The position numbers were made by a program, and so were the translations under genes. Positions 21,445 through 32,425 of a DNA stretch of 64,000 nucleotides are shown here, piece by piece (the stretch's first letter is position 1; each line of letters opens with the position of its first letter). Source of the stretch: Cryoendolithus antarcticus (Eukaryota > Ascomycota > Dothideomycetes > Cladosporiales > Cladosporiaceae); NCBI GenBank assembly GCA_002077065.1, contig NAJO01000037.1, positions 372,001 through 436,000 of the forward strand. Direction: 5' to 3'. The notes beneath the pieces were generated by a model. It was given only the letters and a program-made list of their open reading frames with translations, ran no database searches and was not told where the DNA came from.

Positions 21445-22081
21445 TGCGATCTGTGTGCTCGTGGCTTCGCTCGAACAATTCCTGGTTGCGGTGCAATTGC
21501 ACCAAAGCTGAGGATACGAAGCAGGCGATCGACGTGCGAAGTGAAAGAGTGAAGAGGATGGAGCGAGATTGGTAACAGAATATTGCTGCCTTCTTGAGCA
21601 TAAGCTGCTCAAACGCGTCAATGTTACCTTCCCAAGCAAGCAATGTCCGCGTTCAAAGACCCCACCGTGCCCGCGAAGTGGAGCAATCGCCCTGAGAAGG
21701 TGCCTTGCAGTAGCGTGCCTTCCGCAAGGGACTGACATATGGCGAACACGGAGTCGGACTACTGCACAGCGTAGATGCACGAGAAGGACGTCGACAACTT
21801 AGGTCGTGTAGGACATTTGGGTCAAAGCTCCCATGATGCGCTAGCGCCGGGCGACAGACGTGGTGCACGTGAGCGTCCTAACATGGACAAGGATGTATAT
21901 AGACTGTACATTATGGCATGCCTTCGCTGGAGGTATGGCGTCCGGTAGTGAGCGCTGCCTCCGAAGACCCCCATAGGATCAATCCGAAGCAATGCAACGC
22001 GATCCTATGCTACCTCTGCCTTCTATAGTCCGAGCCGAACCCATGATATCGTATACATCTCATCGCCCAATCATGTACACT
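21445..22081. other. aminopeptidase promoter region
   Basis: No supported gene between the aminopeptidase start and the stop of the small membrane protein. Confidence 0.5.
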
Positions 22082-22597
22082 TTACAGCCGGACCAGCACA
22101 TCAATACAAGGTATCCGCAATTGCCTCTTCTCTAAGAACGCCCGTAGCCAGAAAGTCCCATTGCCAATGCTCGCGCCCTGCAAGGCAGTCCCCGTCACCA
22201 TGCGCTTCCTCACCCCATCAACAACCCCTCCCGCAACAGCTCTCGCACTTCCATTCACAGCCATCCCAGCCATCGTTACTGTCTCCACAATTGCTTCTGT
22301 GAACGTGCAATTCCCATTTAGGTACAATGATGCGGTTTCGACCGGGGATAGCGTGTCGTGCCATCGTGGCTCGAACCAGTCGGCGCTGAAGTCGAAGAGG
22401 GAGTAGACTAGGACGAAGAGGAGGATTGAGCAGTATACGCAGGGTCGTTGGAGGGCGTAGGTCGCTGTGAGGAACAGGAGGACGTAGATGGGTGGGGTGC
22501 TCGTGCTGTGGCATGTTAGTCGGGTCTACAAAGACTGTATGGTCGGAGCGAGATACAGGAAGATGAGCATTGGTAGCCATGACCTAAGGCAAAACAT
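22082..22597 (-). CDS. small fungal membrane protein
   Basis: Predicted exons 22557-22597 and 22082-22505 (- strand) give 154 residues. A 51-bp intron (GTATCT donor, gactaac branch, CCACAG acceptor) joins two hydrophobic halves: MFCLRSWLPMLIFL and TSTPPIYVLLFLTATYA. A second span follows (VYCSILLFVLVYSLFDF) after the short PCVYC loop. The rest is a soluble tail with two N-glycosylation sequons (NCT, NGT) and one NGS. I recognise no family. The donor is not canonical beyond GT, so exon 1 is less sure than exon 2. Confidence 0.55.
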
Positions 22598-23399
22598 GAT
22601 ACTGAGAACGCCAGTAGGGGATGCCCTGGGAGGCGGGCGGTCGTTTGGGTAGACGGATGGGTGGATGAAGTGGTTACAAAGGCCGTCACCGGAAGAACAG
22701 CATCTTGCACGGCGTCTCGAGGCTAGCAAACAGTCTCTAGTCAAGGACCGAAAGCTTCTAAGCAATCGTCAGTGTTGTAGAAAGTCCATCCACGAGCACA
22801 GCGCGACCCTTGAACTGCGATGTCATCTTCGGCAGAGAGGCACCACTGCCGAGTCTTGGCGTTGGCATGGCGGCTCGTCTTGACTTCACCTCCTTCTACC
22901 TCTTCCTCCTTTGCGTATCTCATTTGATCAACCCGTACGCAGCTACATATATCCTGCAATATATCACTGCTCCAAGTTATTGCTCGCAAATTTCTTGCTA
23001 CTGAGCGAGCGACCTTCACGGCCAATGTCACATACTCATCACATGATATTGCTTGCACTCACTCAGTTCATTACCTCGCTTCACTGAAGATGCCTGCCGC
23101 GCGATCATTTGCACGCTCACTCTCCCTCTCTGCTATGTATGCCCCACTCATTCGATGCCACGAGCTCCGTCGAAGTGATGGTACGATCTCGCAAACTTCA
23201 GTGACGCATGTGCCATTAAACAAGCAATGCTTCCATTCTTTCCTGCACTTCTTTCCCATCATCTACTCCATCACCTCGCTCAAGGCTGAACACAACATCC
23301 ACCGCGAACCACCATAGGCTTCGTGGCCATCAGCCGACATACAGATTGCGTCCCCCACCACAGAATCATACAGCACGCAGCTAGACGACTGCCTACACC
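22598..23399. other. divergent promoter, membrane protein / GTPase
   Basis: About 800 bp between two divergent starts. A 75-codon frame from 23090 (ATG, + strand) ends before the GTPase ATG and could be an upstream ORF in its leader; this was not confirmed. Confidence 0.5.
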
Positions 23400-26286
23400 A
23401 TGGACGCGCCATTGCAACCACGCGGCGTTAAGCGCAAGAACGCCACCGATGTTCCCAATGCCCAGAGCGACGGAGTCTTCGTGATTGCCGACGATCCCAA
23501 CACAACAACTCCCCCAAATATTACAGCGGACAACGAAGCTTATCTGAACGATGCCTCCCTTGACTCCGATGAAAACAACGACGACGACAGTGGTGACGAG
23601 TACGACGACAGCAGAGCTGGTCAGTATGCCGAGGCCAATGAGCCTTGGCCAACTCGCGCCATCTACGACGAGAAAATCCCGCAACTGTTCGAAAAGCTCA
23701 GCCAAGTCGCTGGGCAGGTAGTTGAGACTTTCACGACCCACAAGACGGCGATTAAGCATGTCGAAGAACATATCGCGCGAGCACGAGAGCTAATAGATTT
23801 GCCGAAGACCACGAAGCTCAGAATTGCCGTTCTGGGCGATGCTGGGACAGGCAAGAGCTCGCTGCTCAATGCAGTCACCGACAGTCCCAATCTGGCCAAG
23901 AGTCTGAGCGGCGGGGAGAGCTGTACCTGCGTACCGACTGAATATTCTGGCCCGTCGCCCTCACAAGAAGTCTCTTGTGTCGCTATCGTCGAATACATCC
24001 CAATTAGCGAGTTTGAAGTCCAGCTGAAGGAGATGTTTCGAGATTACTACCTATTCACGTTCGAGAAAGACCGCAGCTGGGATGAAGACACTAGGCAAGC
24101 CTACAGTCTCAGCGCTAAGTCTGCGATCAAGACGTTATGCACCTTGTTCTGCGATCTGCCGGATTTCAAGAATCTCAAAGTCGCTAAGATATTTCTCGCC
24201 GGAGCATACAACGAGGACGGTGCGCAAACCCTTCTGCAAAGCCTGTTTGCGCGCTGTAAGGATAAGCTGCAAAGCAAGACGACTGGGGATCGTGGCTGTG
24301 CAGATGTATGCGAGGCAGATACACTTCAAGAGCTGCGTGCGAAGATCGACACTTTGACCGCTTCGAGCTCTACAAGCGGCGTGCCGGGCCTGTGGCCGCT
24401 CGTAGAGCGAGTTCGGTACGGTTTTTCACCTCATCGGCTCCGTACCTTGTGCTGACGTAGAACAGCATGTTTGTCAAGGGTTCGAGAGTGCTCGACAGAG
24501 TAACACTTGTCGATCTCCCAGGTAGCTACGAGTTCACAACCGCGTTGTCATCCGCGCACTACTGACTCTTCCAGGTATCTCGGACACTAACCAGGCTCGG
24601 GTCAACACCACACAAGAGTATATCAAGACCTGCGACTACATCTGGGCAGTCGCGGACGTAGCTCGAGTGGCAGACGATCGGACAGTCTATCAGCTGCTGT
24701 CCCGCTACGGTGTCCCTTTCGAAGGCAGGGTGTGGACCATTCCGACTCACACCGACGATGGCATCGTCGGGCACGAGCTTGCGATGACCAATTATCTGGA
24801 GAACGAAGGTTGTGTGCTCGACACTGCTCATCAGATCCATGATCAGTATCTGGCCAAGAGATTGGAGTGTAGGAAACTCAATCGTTCTATTCAGCGAAAG
24901 AAGACTTCCAAGCGCAAGTTCACCCATACCCAGCGCGATGCTCTTCAGCGTCAAGAGGTTGAGTTTGGCAAGAAGCGCGCTGAAGCTGCGACCTATGAGC
25001 AGCAAAGAGTTGCACACCTGGTCGAGGCACGAAACGAGCTCAACACCACCAAGCTGATGGACGTTCTGGGCGACTTGCTCCCTGAAGGACAGGACCTTGT
25101 CGTCCATTGCGTCTCCAACTATCACTACTCAGCTTGTAAGGGTGCGAAGTTCAAAGGTGCGAAGCTCACAGCCGATGAGACTGGCATTCCCGATTTACGC
25201 GCGCACGTTCTCAGGCTGTGCGCGCCCGACTTGCTGCGTACCTTCGAGGCGTATGTGAACCAGAATGTGCCTTCCATGCTTCACGACATTCTCCTATGGC
25301 TCGAGAAGACTACTGTCGAAGGAGCGCCGCGCCTGCTCGAGCTGGTGAAGAAGCCGCAACACGACTCGAAACAGCGCATCGACGACCGTATTTTAGCTTT
25401 CACCCGGGAGACGCAGAAGTTGATCTCCGTCGCTCTGCAAGACGCGCTCGAGAGCGCGACTGAGTTAGCGGCGAAGAAGATGAGCAAGATTGCCGAGAAG
25501 CACCACTCGACTGTTCGCGCTTTCATCCGCAAGGACGGCAAACATAGCACCAAGATGTGCCCCAAAGAGTCCTGGAACGAGCTTTTCACGATCACCTTTA
25601 CGGGAATCGCAGATCAGCAGTGGCCTCTGCTTGTAAACGCGCAACAACGTATCTGTGAGACACTGGAGCGCGGCATCTGCAAGGACATGACCGAAGTCAG
25701 AGATGGCGTTAAGGCTTGGCCCATGGACCCAGTGACCAAGCACAAGCTGCTGCGCGCGATTGACCTGCAGACTCTGGCCGTCGCAAAACTCTTCGTCGAC
25801 AATCGCATTGCGTACAAGAAGACCCTCCGCAACATCCTTATCGATATCACCCAAGACAGCCACGAGAGTTTCTTCGCTCAGATCACCAGTCCGGTCTACG
25901 ACGCCTGCAATGCGGACGGCGGCGCCGGCGTCACCAGGCGCAGCCTCGATCGCCTCGAAACTTATCTCAAACAGCAGGGTGAGTTATCGCCGTTCGCACG
26001 CATGGAGGCGGCGATCACAAAGCGCCTCGAGAGTGACGATGCTACGAATGTGCGCAAGCTTGGAAAAGACATCGCGTTGTGCTTGAAGAAAGTCTACAGA
26101 GCCGTCGACGATCTGGTGGCGACGAAGAGAGCGGATGATCCGGCTGAGACTGCCATGCGTGACGCAGTCGTGCATGTGTGGAGTAAGTGGGATGATAAGG
26201 TCAAGGAGGTGCAGGCCGAGTATAAGACGTTGAAGGCCGAGTATGAGACTGAGCAGAAGGCCGGCGCGAAGTTGAAGGAAGAGTGA
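23400..26286 (+). CDS. large dynamin-like / SLIP-GC-type GTPase
   Basis: Exons 23400-24415, 24466-24521, 24575-26286 give 927 residues. The N-terminus is acidic and disordered with a basic KRK near residue 11. The GTPase domain has a P-loop GDAGTGKSS at about 147-155 and a G3 motif DLPG near 355 that is built across exon 2. Conserved text after it (SDTNQARVNTT, CDYIWAVADVARVADD) is typical of this family, and THTDD may be the G4 site. The C-terminal half is long and helical, with a coiled coil at about 430-490 and at the extreme C-terminus. It resembles the nuclear GTPase SLIP-GC of animals and its fungal relatives; the substrate or membrane is unknown. The introns are 50 and 53 bp. Confidence 0.85.
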
Positions 26287-26827
26287 GGCACGTCTCGGGG
26301 CAGGGCTGCGGCTCTCCGAGAGGGACATCGTGGAGCAAGTGTACTACCGCAGGCTGCTTACTTGACAGAGGCTCAAAGCTGCAGAACGAGACATGTGGCG
26401 CTGATACTCGACCCGATGCTGAGTGGTCACTAGCTTTTGGCACGGCGAAGGCTGTGGGATACACGGGCTCGGTTGAACGTCATATCGGGCCACAATCGGC
26501 GACTGATCGGCATGAACACCGAGAGCACGCAGAAGCGCTCAATCGTGCTGCAGATAATGGAGTCAGACAGCAGAAGTGGGTAGCGAATGGAAATGATTGG
26601 AAATGTCTCGGCTCATTGGCCACTGTCATACGTTGATGCTGCCTACATTCATGCAGACCGGTAGTGATATTCAGCAATGGCTGCATACTTTCGCGAGCCC
26701 GGGCCTGGACAAATGCATCACCGCCATGGCCCACACTCCATCCTAGACGCCACGCTAATCCAACGCACAAAGAAACCACGCCCGCCATCCCGCCTCTTAT
26801 ACCATCCTCTTCACGTTTCACAACACC
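26287..26827. other. 3' flanks, GTPase and GH43 (convergent)
   Basis: Convergent gene ends; no gene seen. Confidence 0.5.
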
Positions 26828-27880
26828 CTAGAAGCTCACCGTACCATCACTGAACCGCACCCTTGCAGTATACATCGCCCGCCTGCCACCCACATCACCC
26901 TTGGTGACATACGCGTGGAAAGCCATGTGCGACGAGTCGACGTCAATGTCAGCGCCACCAGGTCCATATACGCCATTCGTGCCAGTGACCAGCAGCGGAT
27001 ACTGCGCCTTCGTAAAAGGGCCTGTAGGACTGGGACCAGTAGCGTATGAGGTGTCGTAGCTGTCGGTGCTTCGAGGATTGTCAGTGGATTCCGATTACCT
27101 TGTAGATGGACTGCATGCGTACCTGTAACAATTGCTGCTGAAGTACAGAATGTACGTCCCGTCACCACTGCGTACCATACTCGGTGCCTCAACAAGAGGA
27201 CCATCATACTGCCCATTGCTCAGGATCTCGGTGGGTGAGCCGATCTTCGTAGTGCCATCTGCTTCCACCTTCTGTATCATGATCGGCGTCGACACGATGG
27301 GGTCGACAGTATTGCCGCAAACGCCACCATAGCCTTTCGAGTTTGCGTCAATCTTGTAGAGCACGTACAACGAGCCATCGACGTCCTGAAACGCAGACGC
27401 ATCGATTGCGCCACCTTGATCGGTTGGACACGCGAATGGCGTGTCAGTGTTCGAGTAATAAGGTCCAGAGATGTCATTACTCGTTGCCGTACCAAAGCAG
27501 TGATACGCTCCATTACCAGCCGTGTTCGTCGTAGCTGAGAAGTACATGATGAAGCTGCCGTCTTCCCGTCTGAAGACGTCTGGCGCCCAGACTTGGCCGG
27601 CCTCAGCCCATGAGGGGAGGTACCCGAGAGCATCGTAGCCGGCTTGGAGTTTCCAGTTCACGAAGTCTGTGGAGGTAGCGAGTTGGATCTTGACGTTGGT
27701 GTAATCGTATACTGATTGCGTGCCAAAGGCGTACCAAGTATCGCCAACTTTGATGATAGAGGGATCGGGGAAGTCGGTTGTGATCACTGGGCCGGTGAAG
27801 TCTCGCTTTGCCAATGGCAGAGCTTTCGTGGTGCTCAGAAGCAAGCCTGCGAAGGCTGCTGAGGCGAGGCTGAAGAGCAT
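26828..27880 (-). CDS. secreted glycoside hydrolase family 43 (arabinanase/xylosidase-like)
   Basis: Exons 27123-27880 and 26828-27068 (- strand) give 332 residues. Signal peptide MLFSLASAAFAGLLLSTTKA, followed by LAKR, a likely Kex2 site, so the mature enzyme starts near DFTGPV. The five-bladed propeller hydrolase motifs are present: the base Asp in DFPDPSIIKV, the pKa-setting Asp in GGAIDASAF and the acid Glu in PLVEAPSM. The enzyme should cut arabinan or arabinoxylan side chains outside the cell; exact specificity cannot be read. Splicing joins SSNCYS to TDSYDTSYATGP. A TATA-like element lies about 90 nt upstream. Confidence 0.93.
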
Positions 27881-27970
27881 ATTGAAGATGAGAAGAGACT
27901 GATAGAGGGAGAATGAAAGTCCGGTTCAGCACTGCTAATCGCAGAATGCTCAGTGCTTTCGAAGATATCG

Positions 27971-27977
27971 ATATATA
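27971..27977 (-). promoter_or_regulatory. TATA-like element of the GH43 gene
   Basis: An atatata run sits about 91-97 nt before the GH43 start codon, a distance compatible with a core promoter. Confidence 0.35.
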
Positions 27978-29645
27978 CTCCAGTATAAATCAGGAAAGGC
28001 ACCTATCCTTATACCGTCTTGAATCCTATGGTCACCTCACGTCGCCATAGTCACTCCACCACCCGACTGTCAATGACGTCTGAGCAGTACAGCCATACCA
28101 AGCCGCGGTCATAAGGCCAAGTCCACTCCTACGTACCTGCGCCAGCGACATGACTAGCAACAGTGATGCAGGGCAGCCAAGCCAACAGTAGTAAGTCAGA
28201 TCCTGGGGCCGAGGGGGGCCGAGGGCACAAAGCCGGGAATGTGGCAGCATCCAAGTAAGCATGCGGAGGAGGCTCTTCAGTGCGAGAACCGTAAGCGGGT
28301 CCAGCATGACTTACAGAGCCGGCGAGCATTTAACCGTAAGGTGGTAAGCTTATGTACGCCATGTCGATCCTAGAGGCAGGGTAGGCTCCTGTGGCGGTGG
28401 GATGGCGCGCTTGCCTACCACTGCGTTGTAGTGCCGTGCCATGGGACGGCCTCCGGGTGGTGTTGGCAATCACTATTACCGTGAGCGAGAACGTCGTCGT
28501 AAGTCCATATGGCTGCGAGTATTGCTGGCGACTTCGTGCAGCGTCGACGGACGCTAGGTCCAGTCAATGATCCTCCTCAGCCTCAAGTGAACGGCCAGGC
28601 TCCTGATTTGTCCGGTAAGACTGCGCCGCGCTGGCACCACACAGCTGTTAACAGACTCCGAGCTGGTACGCAGGGCCACTTGCGTAAAGCAGCGCTAGTA
28701 GGCTGGATGATCTGCGGTGCAGTCACGGCTTCCGAGCAGCAGACCGTAGTGCGGGTTGTGGAGGGAGTGATCTCCGACGTCCACTCGTCGGAGAGAATGA
28801 TGAACAAGCGGGGTCCTGGAGCTGTCGAGCTACCGACTTGTCGGTGAGATAAAGCCTTCACCTACCTGGCAAGTGGAAGACAGATGAGAGTGTATCAGAC
28901 TTCATTGGTCTGAGGCATGACGAGACAGTACCGAGAATGTAGAGTGCGAAGAGTGGTACAACACTCCACACGCGTTCGCGCCGAAGCCGTGGGCGGAACC
29001 CCTGCGTCTCGTGAGCCACATGCTTTGCGCTCGAGCACGGCGTTATGATCGGGAATGCTGCTATGATGGAATGTGGAGAGGACATGCGGTGTAACACAAG
29101 AACGAGATCATCAGCCACAATGTGTAGTGTAGAACCTGTGTGTTAGGATCGAGTTGGCAAATTGCATGTACTGACCTCACCTTAGGCCGAGGCCAAGACG
29201 CCGCAACACGACCAGAGCATGTGATGGTGAACGATGATGGGGTGACTGAAACAGTATCTTATTGCTGGTGATCAAGTGGAGGAGAGAACGGCCGGCTGCT
29301 AATGTACACCATCTCACTGTTCTCCGGCGTGCTTTGTCTGACTTGCCCACACCCACATCCCGAAAATGCCAGGCCACCGGAGCCTCAAGCATGATGTCTC
29401 GGCGGCGTGATGTAAAGTGAAGCCACCACCCATACTTGACACTGTCGCCGGGTATCGTCCAAGACACTGACCCATGGATCGAGTCAACTTCCAAGGTCTC
29501 CCAGTAGAGCAGAGCGATGATTGACCCTATGCCACGTATGTGCATCGCCCTAATACAGATCTTGACCGGAACGCCATGCGGTAGATATGACATCTCGCTA
29601 AAACACACGCTTGCTTATCGACAATCGCTAGGTCGACTGCGTCAT
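27978..29645. other. 1.7-kb region without a supported gene
   Basis: The longest gene-poor stretch of the window. Frames at 28509-28847 (+) and 29177-29593 (-, 138 residues from its first ATG) were examined; neither shows recognisable domains or convincing codon structure. No repeat or transposon remnant was seen. Confidence 0.5.
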
Positions 29646-30675
29646 CTATAGCACTTTGTTAAATGCCGGGATCAGTGTTTGGGCCAGCCAGAACGAGAAT
29701 GTGAGCTTGGGCCTGTACACTGTGTTAGCTGCCGATGAATCCTTCAATCTACACTTAGCACTTACCCAGTCATGAGCAGCTTCGGGACGAGTCCCTTGAA
29801 GAACGACGAGAAACCCTCATTTCGTGCCATGTTGCTGATAACCCGGATTCCGCTCTCCTTCACCTCAAAGTTTTGGTTTTGTATTCTCGTCTTGACGACG
29901 TCCAGCGGCGCAGAAACTAGCAGCGATGCCGAGGATCCAGCGATTGAAGCAATGAAGTTTTGGAACCACGTTGCGCTGTTGTAATCCTCCAGCTTGAAGA
30001 AGTATTGCTTCGCCGCAGCCGACCCTCCGAACAGCGCAAACGATCCAGGCGCGTTTCGCGCTGCTGTCCAACCCCATCCTCTATACAGTCCAAACCCCTC
30101 ATCTGCGACGATCCTCAGTACACCTCGTCCTCGGAAGGCCTCCGGGTTCGTCTGTCTCTTGATCTTCAGCACATCTAGCGGTAGCAATACAATCTCGCCG
30201 ATTCCGATTATGCTTCCAGCCGTCGCGTGCATCATCGCCTTTCCATTCCCTCGCCCAAACGTCCGATCGAAGACATCGCCGTGGTGTTGCGATAGGTAGT
30301 CCCGAACGAATGGCTGACCGCCATATTTGTATATTCGCTGGAGGATCTTGTATGCAGCTGCGTAGCCGAGACCGGGGAAGAGCGTGAAGAATCGTTTGAC
30401 GACGGGGTCTTGCGCGTGCGATTTGAAGATCACAGAGTTAAACTGGGATACTGATGAGACCTTGCCCTGGTTGGACATCAGTCGCTTGGCGATTGTGTCG
30501 ACTGGGTGGAAGACGGCGAGCTCGGCAATACCGGCGGAGCCTGAGATGTGTCAGTCCTTGAGTCTATGCGATTTGAGTTGTAGATATGCTTACCGGCACC
30601 GAGTACTCGGGCTGCGGTGGACTCGCTCTTCTGGTCTTTGGCCAGACCCTTTGGTATCGGAAGCGTGGGTGACAT
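29646..30675 (-). CDS. GGC1: mitochondrial GTP/GDP carrier Ggc1
   Basis: Exchanges GTP for GDP across the mitochondrial inner membrane. Exons 30594-30675, 29766-30540, 29646-29712 (- strand) give 307 residues. The protein follows yeast Ggc1 closely, including SAGIAELAVFHPVDTIAKRLMSN, FTLFPGLGYAAAYK, GEIVLLPLDVLKIKRQTNPE, YRGWGWTAARNAPGSFALFGG and SAPLDVVKTRIQN. The three carrier signatures (PxDxxxKR / PLDVLKIK / PLDVVKTR) are all present. The last exon supplies PKLTFSFWLAQTLIPAF. Introns use GTAAGC and GTAAGT donors. Confidence 0.96.
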
Positions 30676-31193
30676 GTCTGCGGTAGTGTACGTTCGTCTA
30701 TGGTGCGATCAAGTGACGCCCAAACTCCGTCCTCCAGAAAGCAGCGGGATGTACAATGCGATGAAAGATTGAATGGCTCGGAAAAGAGCAACAGCACGCG
30801 ATAACTTTATGGTGAAGCTCTCTTTGGGAAAGGCCCGTGCGTACATGCAGCCATTGAGGTGATTTTCTCGGGTGTTCTTCATTCCCTCCACCAACAATTC
30901 CTCGCATCGTTCAATGTCGTCGTTGTTTAGTGCGCGGCTGACACGTCTATATTGTAGTGCGAACCGTGTTGCTACAAGATAAAATTGCTCACTGCACGAC
31001 TGCTAAAGGAGTGATGGCAGTGACAGCCGAGGGCAGCGCGGACAAGGATGCAGTTCAGCTCTCCGCGTGCATCGAGGTAGTAGCTTGGCCCTTCTTCTCC
31101 TTCTTCTTCTTCTCCTCCTCCTCCTTGTCAGAGATCAGCAACATCATCAGCTAGTTCCAGTAGCTGTATCTTCCTTGTTACGGCTCACCAATC
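30676..31193. promoter_or_regulatory. divergent promoter GGC1 / CMD-like gene
   Basis: Two genes start outward from this 518-bp stretch. A pyrimidine tract (about 31086-31127, cttctt and ctcctc units) lies upstream of the + strand start, as often in fungal core promoters. Confidence 0.45.
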
Positions 31194-31766
31194 ATGTCCC
31201 GCTTCCCTCCTCTCCCACGAGACAAACTCCAGCCCGATCAACTAGAGACCCACGATGAACAAACCGCCATTGCGCAGAGGGCCTTTGGGTCAAATGGCGA
31301 CCTCTTCCAATGGATCGATCATGACGGCGCGCTGCTGGGCCCATTTCCCTTCGCCTTATCGTCACCAGAAGCCGGTGGCGCAATGATCAAACAAGCACTG
31401 CTGTTGGGCAAGCTGCCTCTCCCGGCCGACGCAAAGGAAGTCGCAATCCTTGTCTGCGGAGTCAAATTCGGAGCTGCGTACGAGCTATACGCTCATAGTG
31501 CTGTTGCTGCAAAGGCAGGTCTCAGTGAGACGCAGATCGGGCAGATCAAAGCGAGTAGCAAGCCCGAGGGTATGAACGAGGAGTGTTCGGTTGCTTACGA
31601 TGTCGCGGAGTATCTGGCAAATGAAAAGGGCGCTCTACCAGGTCATCTGTACGACCGGAGTGTTTCAGTACTGGGAAGGGAGGGAACTATTGCATTGATC
31701 CACTATGTTGGCTGCTATGCGTATGTTTGTATTGTCCTCAATGCTGCCGATGCGCCTGCTCCTTGA
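31194..31766 (+). CDS. carboxymuconolactone decarboxylase / AhpD-like protein
   Basis: 190 residues, single exon. The helical AhpD-like fold is recognised from FxWxxHxGALLGPFPFAL near the N-terminus, then EVAILVCGVKFGAAYELYAHSAVAAKAGLSE and the repeat unit with GREGTIALIHYVGCYAYVCIVLNAADAP. This form is common in fungi and lacks the CxxC of true AhpD; a peroxidase role is therefore unlikely, and the reaction is unknown. The start ATG has a good context (aatcATGtcc). Confidence 0.85.
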   Translation: MSRFPPLPRDKLQPDQLETHDEQTAIAQRAFGSNGDLFQWIDHDGALLGPFPFALSSPEAGGAMIKQALLLGKLPLPADAKEVAILVCGVKFGAAYELYAHSAVAAKAGLSETQIGQIKASSKPEGMNEECSVAYDVAEYLANEKGALPGHLYDRSVSVLGREGTIALIHYVGCYAYVCIVLNAADAPAP

Positions 31767-32425
31767 TTAGCTCATGAAGTCTTCCCTTATCGCTCGATCC
31801 GGATGGAGCCTCCTCGGTGCTGTGGCCAATCTTCTGGAAGTACTCGAAGCACGGATATTCTGCGAGACTGGACGACGATGGGGGCGATTCCGGATCCGGG
31901 CATGAGATTGCGCGGGTAGAAGCTTGGGTGACTCGCAGAGACAGAGTATTCTCAGAATTCCACTACCATTGCTTGAGCACCTTCCTGTCATACCACAGTA
32001 AGCGTGATCTCGCGATGTGATTGGTAGAGTTATGCACTACAGCCAATGCGACCTGGTGGTGCTGTCATCTTTACTCTCCAGGCAATGACAGTAGCGAGAT
32101 CACTGCGTCAGCTAAGTCGATCGTAGCGCTGGACCATCGTGGATTCACCGGAGAGCTTCATGAGCGTTGTATGTTGCAAGGAGCGAATATATATAACGGC
32201 ATACTGCGCTCTTGGCGTTCCTTCGTGACTACCTCTCGATTTAGAGTTCATGCCAAGATGTCTTCTACAGTGATGTTCATCGACTTCACTCCCATGTCAA
32301 AGCTATATGCGGCATTGTCGGTAACCATGGAGGATTTGACGAAGCGCATGTCAAGGCTATTGCAGCAACCCAATTTGCCAAAGGTTCAGCCCTTACCGCA
32401 TGACTCCACTGCTCCCTCATCCAAG
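31767..32425. other. upstream region of the FCP1-like gene, 5' exon unresolved
   Basis: A TATA-like run (32188-32196) precedes an ATG at 32258, but the frame from that ATG does not join the phosphatase frame. The frame that does join is open at 32245-32400 (with GIVGNHGGFDEAHVKAIAAT) and hits TGA at 32401. Confidence 0.4.

Noticed and set aside
23090..23317. 75-residue + strand frame before the GTPase gene
   Set aside because: No homology or codon structure; at most an upstream ORF in the leader.
28509..28847. 112-residue + strand frame
   Set aside because: Composition looks random and an equally long frame lies antisense to it (28583-28861).
29177..29593. 138-residue - strand frame
   Set aside because: No domain, no spliced extension, and an unusual mix of Trp/Arg/His that suggests chance.
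31086..31127. Pyrimidine microsatellite as a mobile-element trace
   Set aside because: A simple ctt/ctc tract in a promoter; no terminal repeats or target-site duplication.
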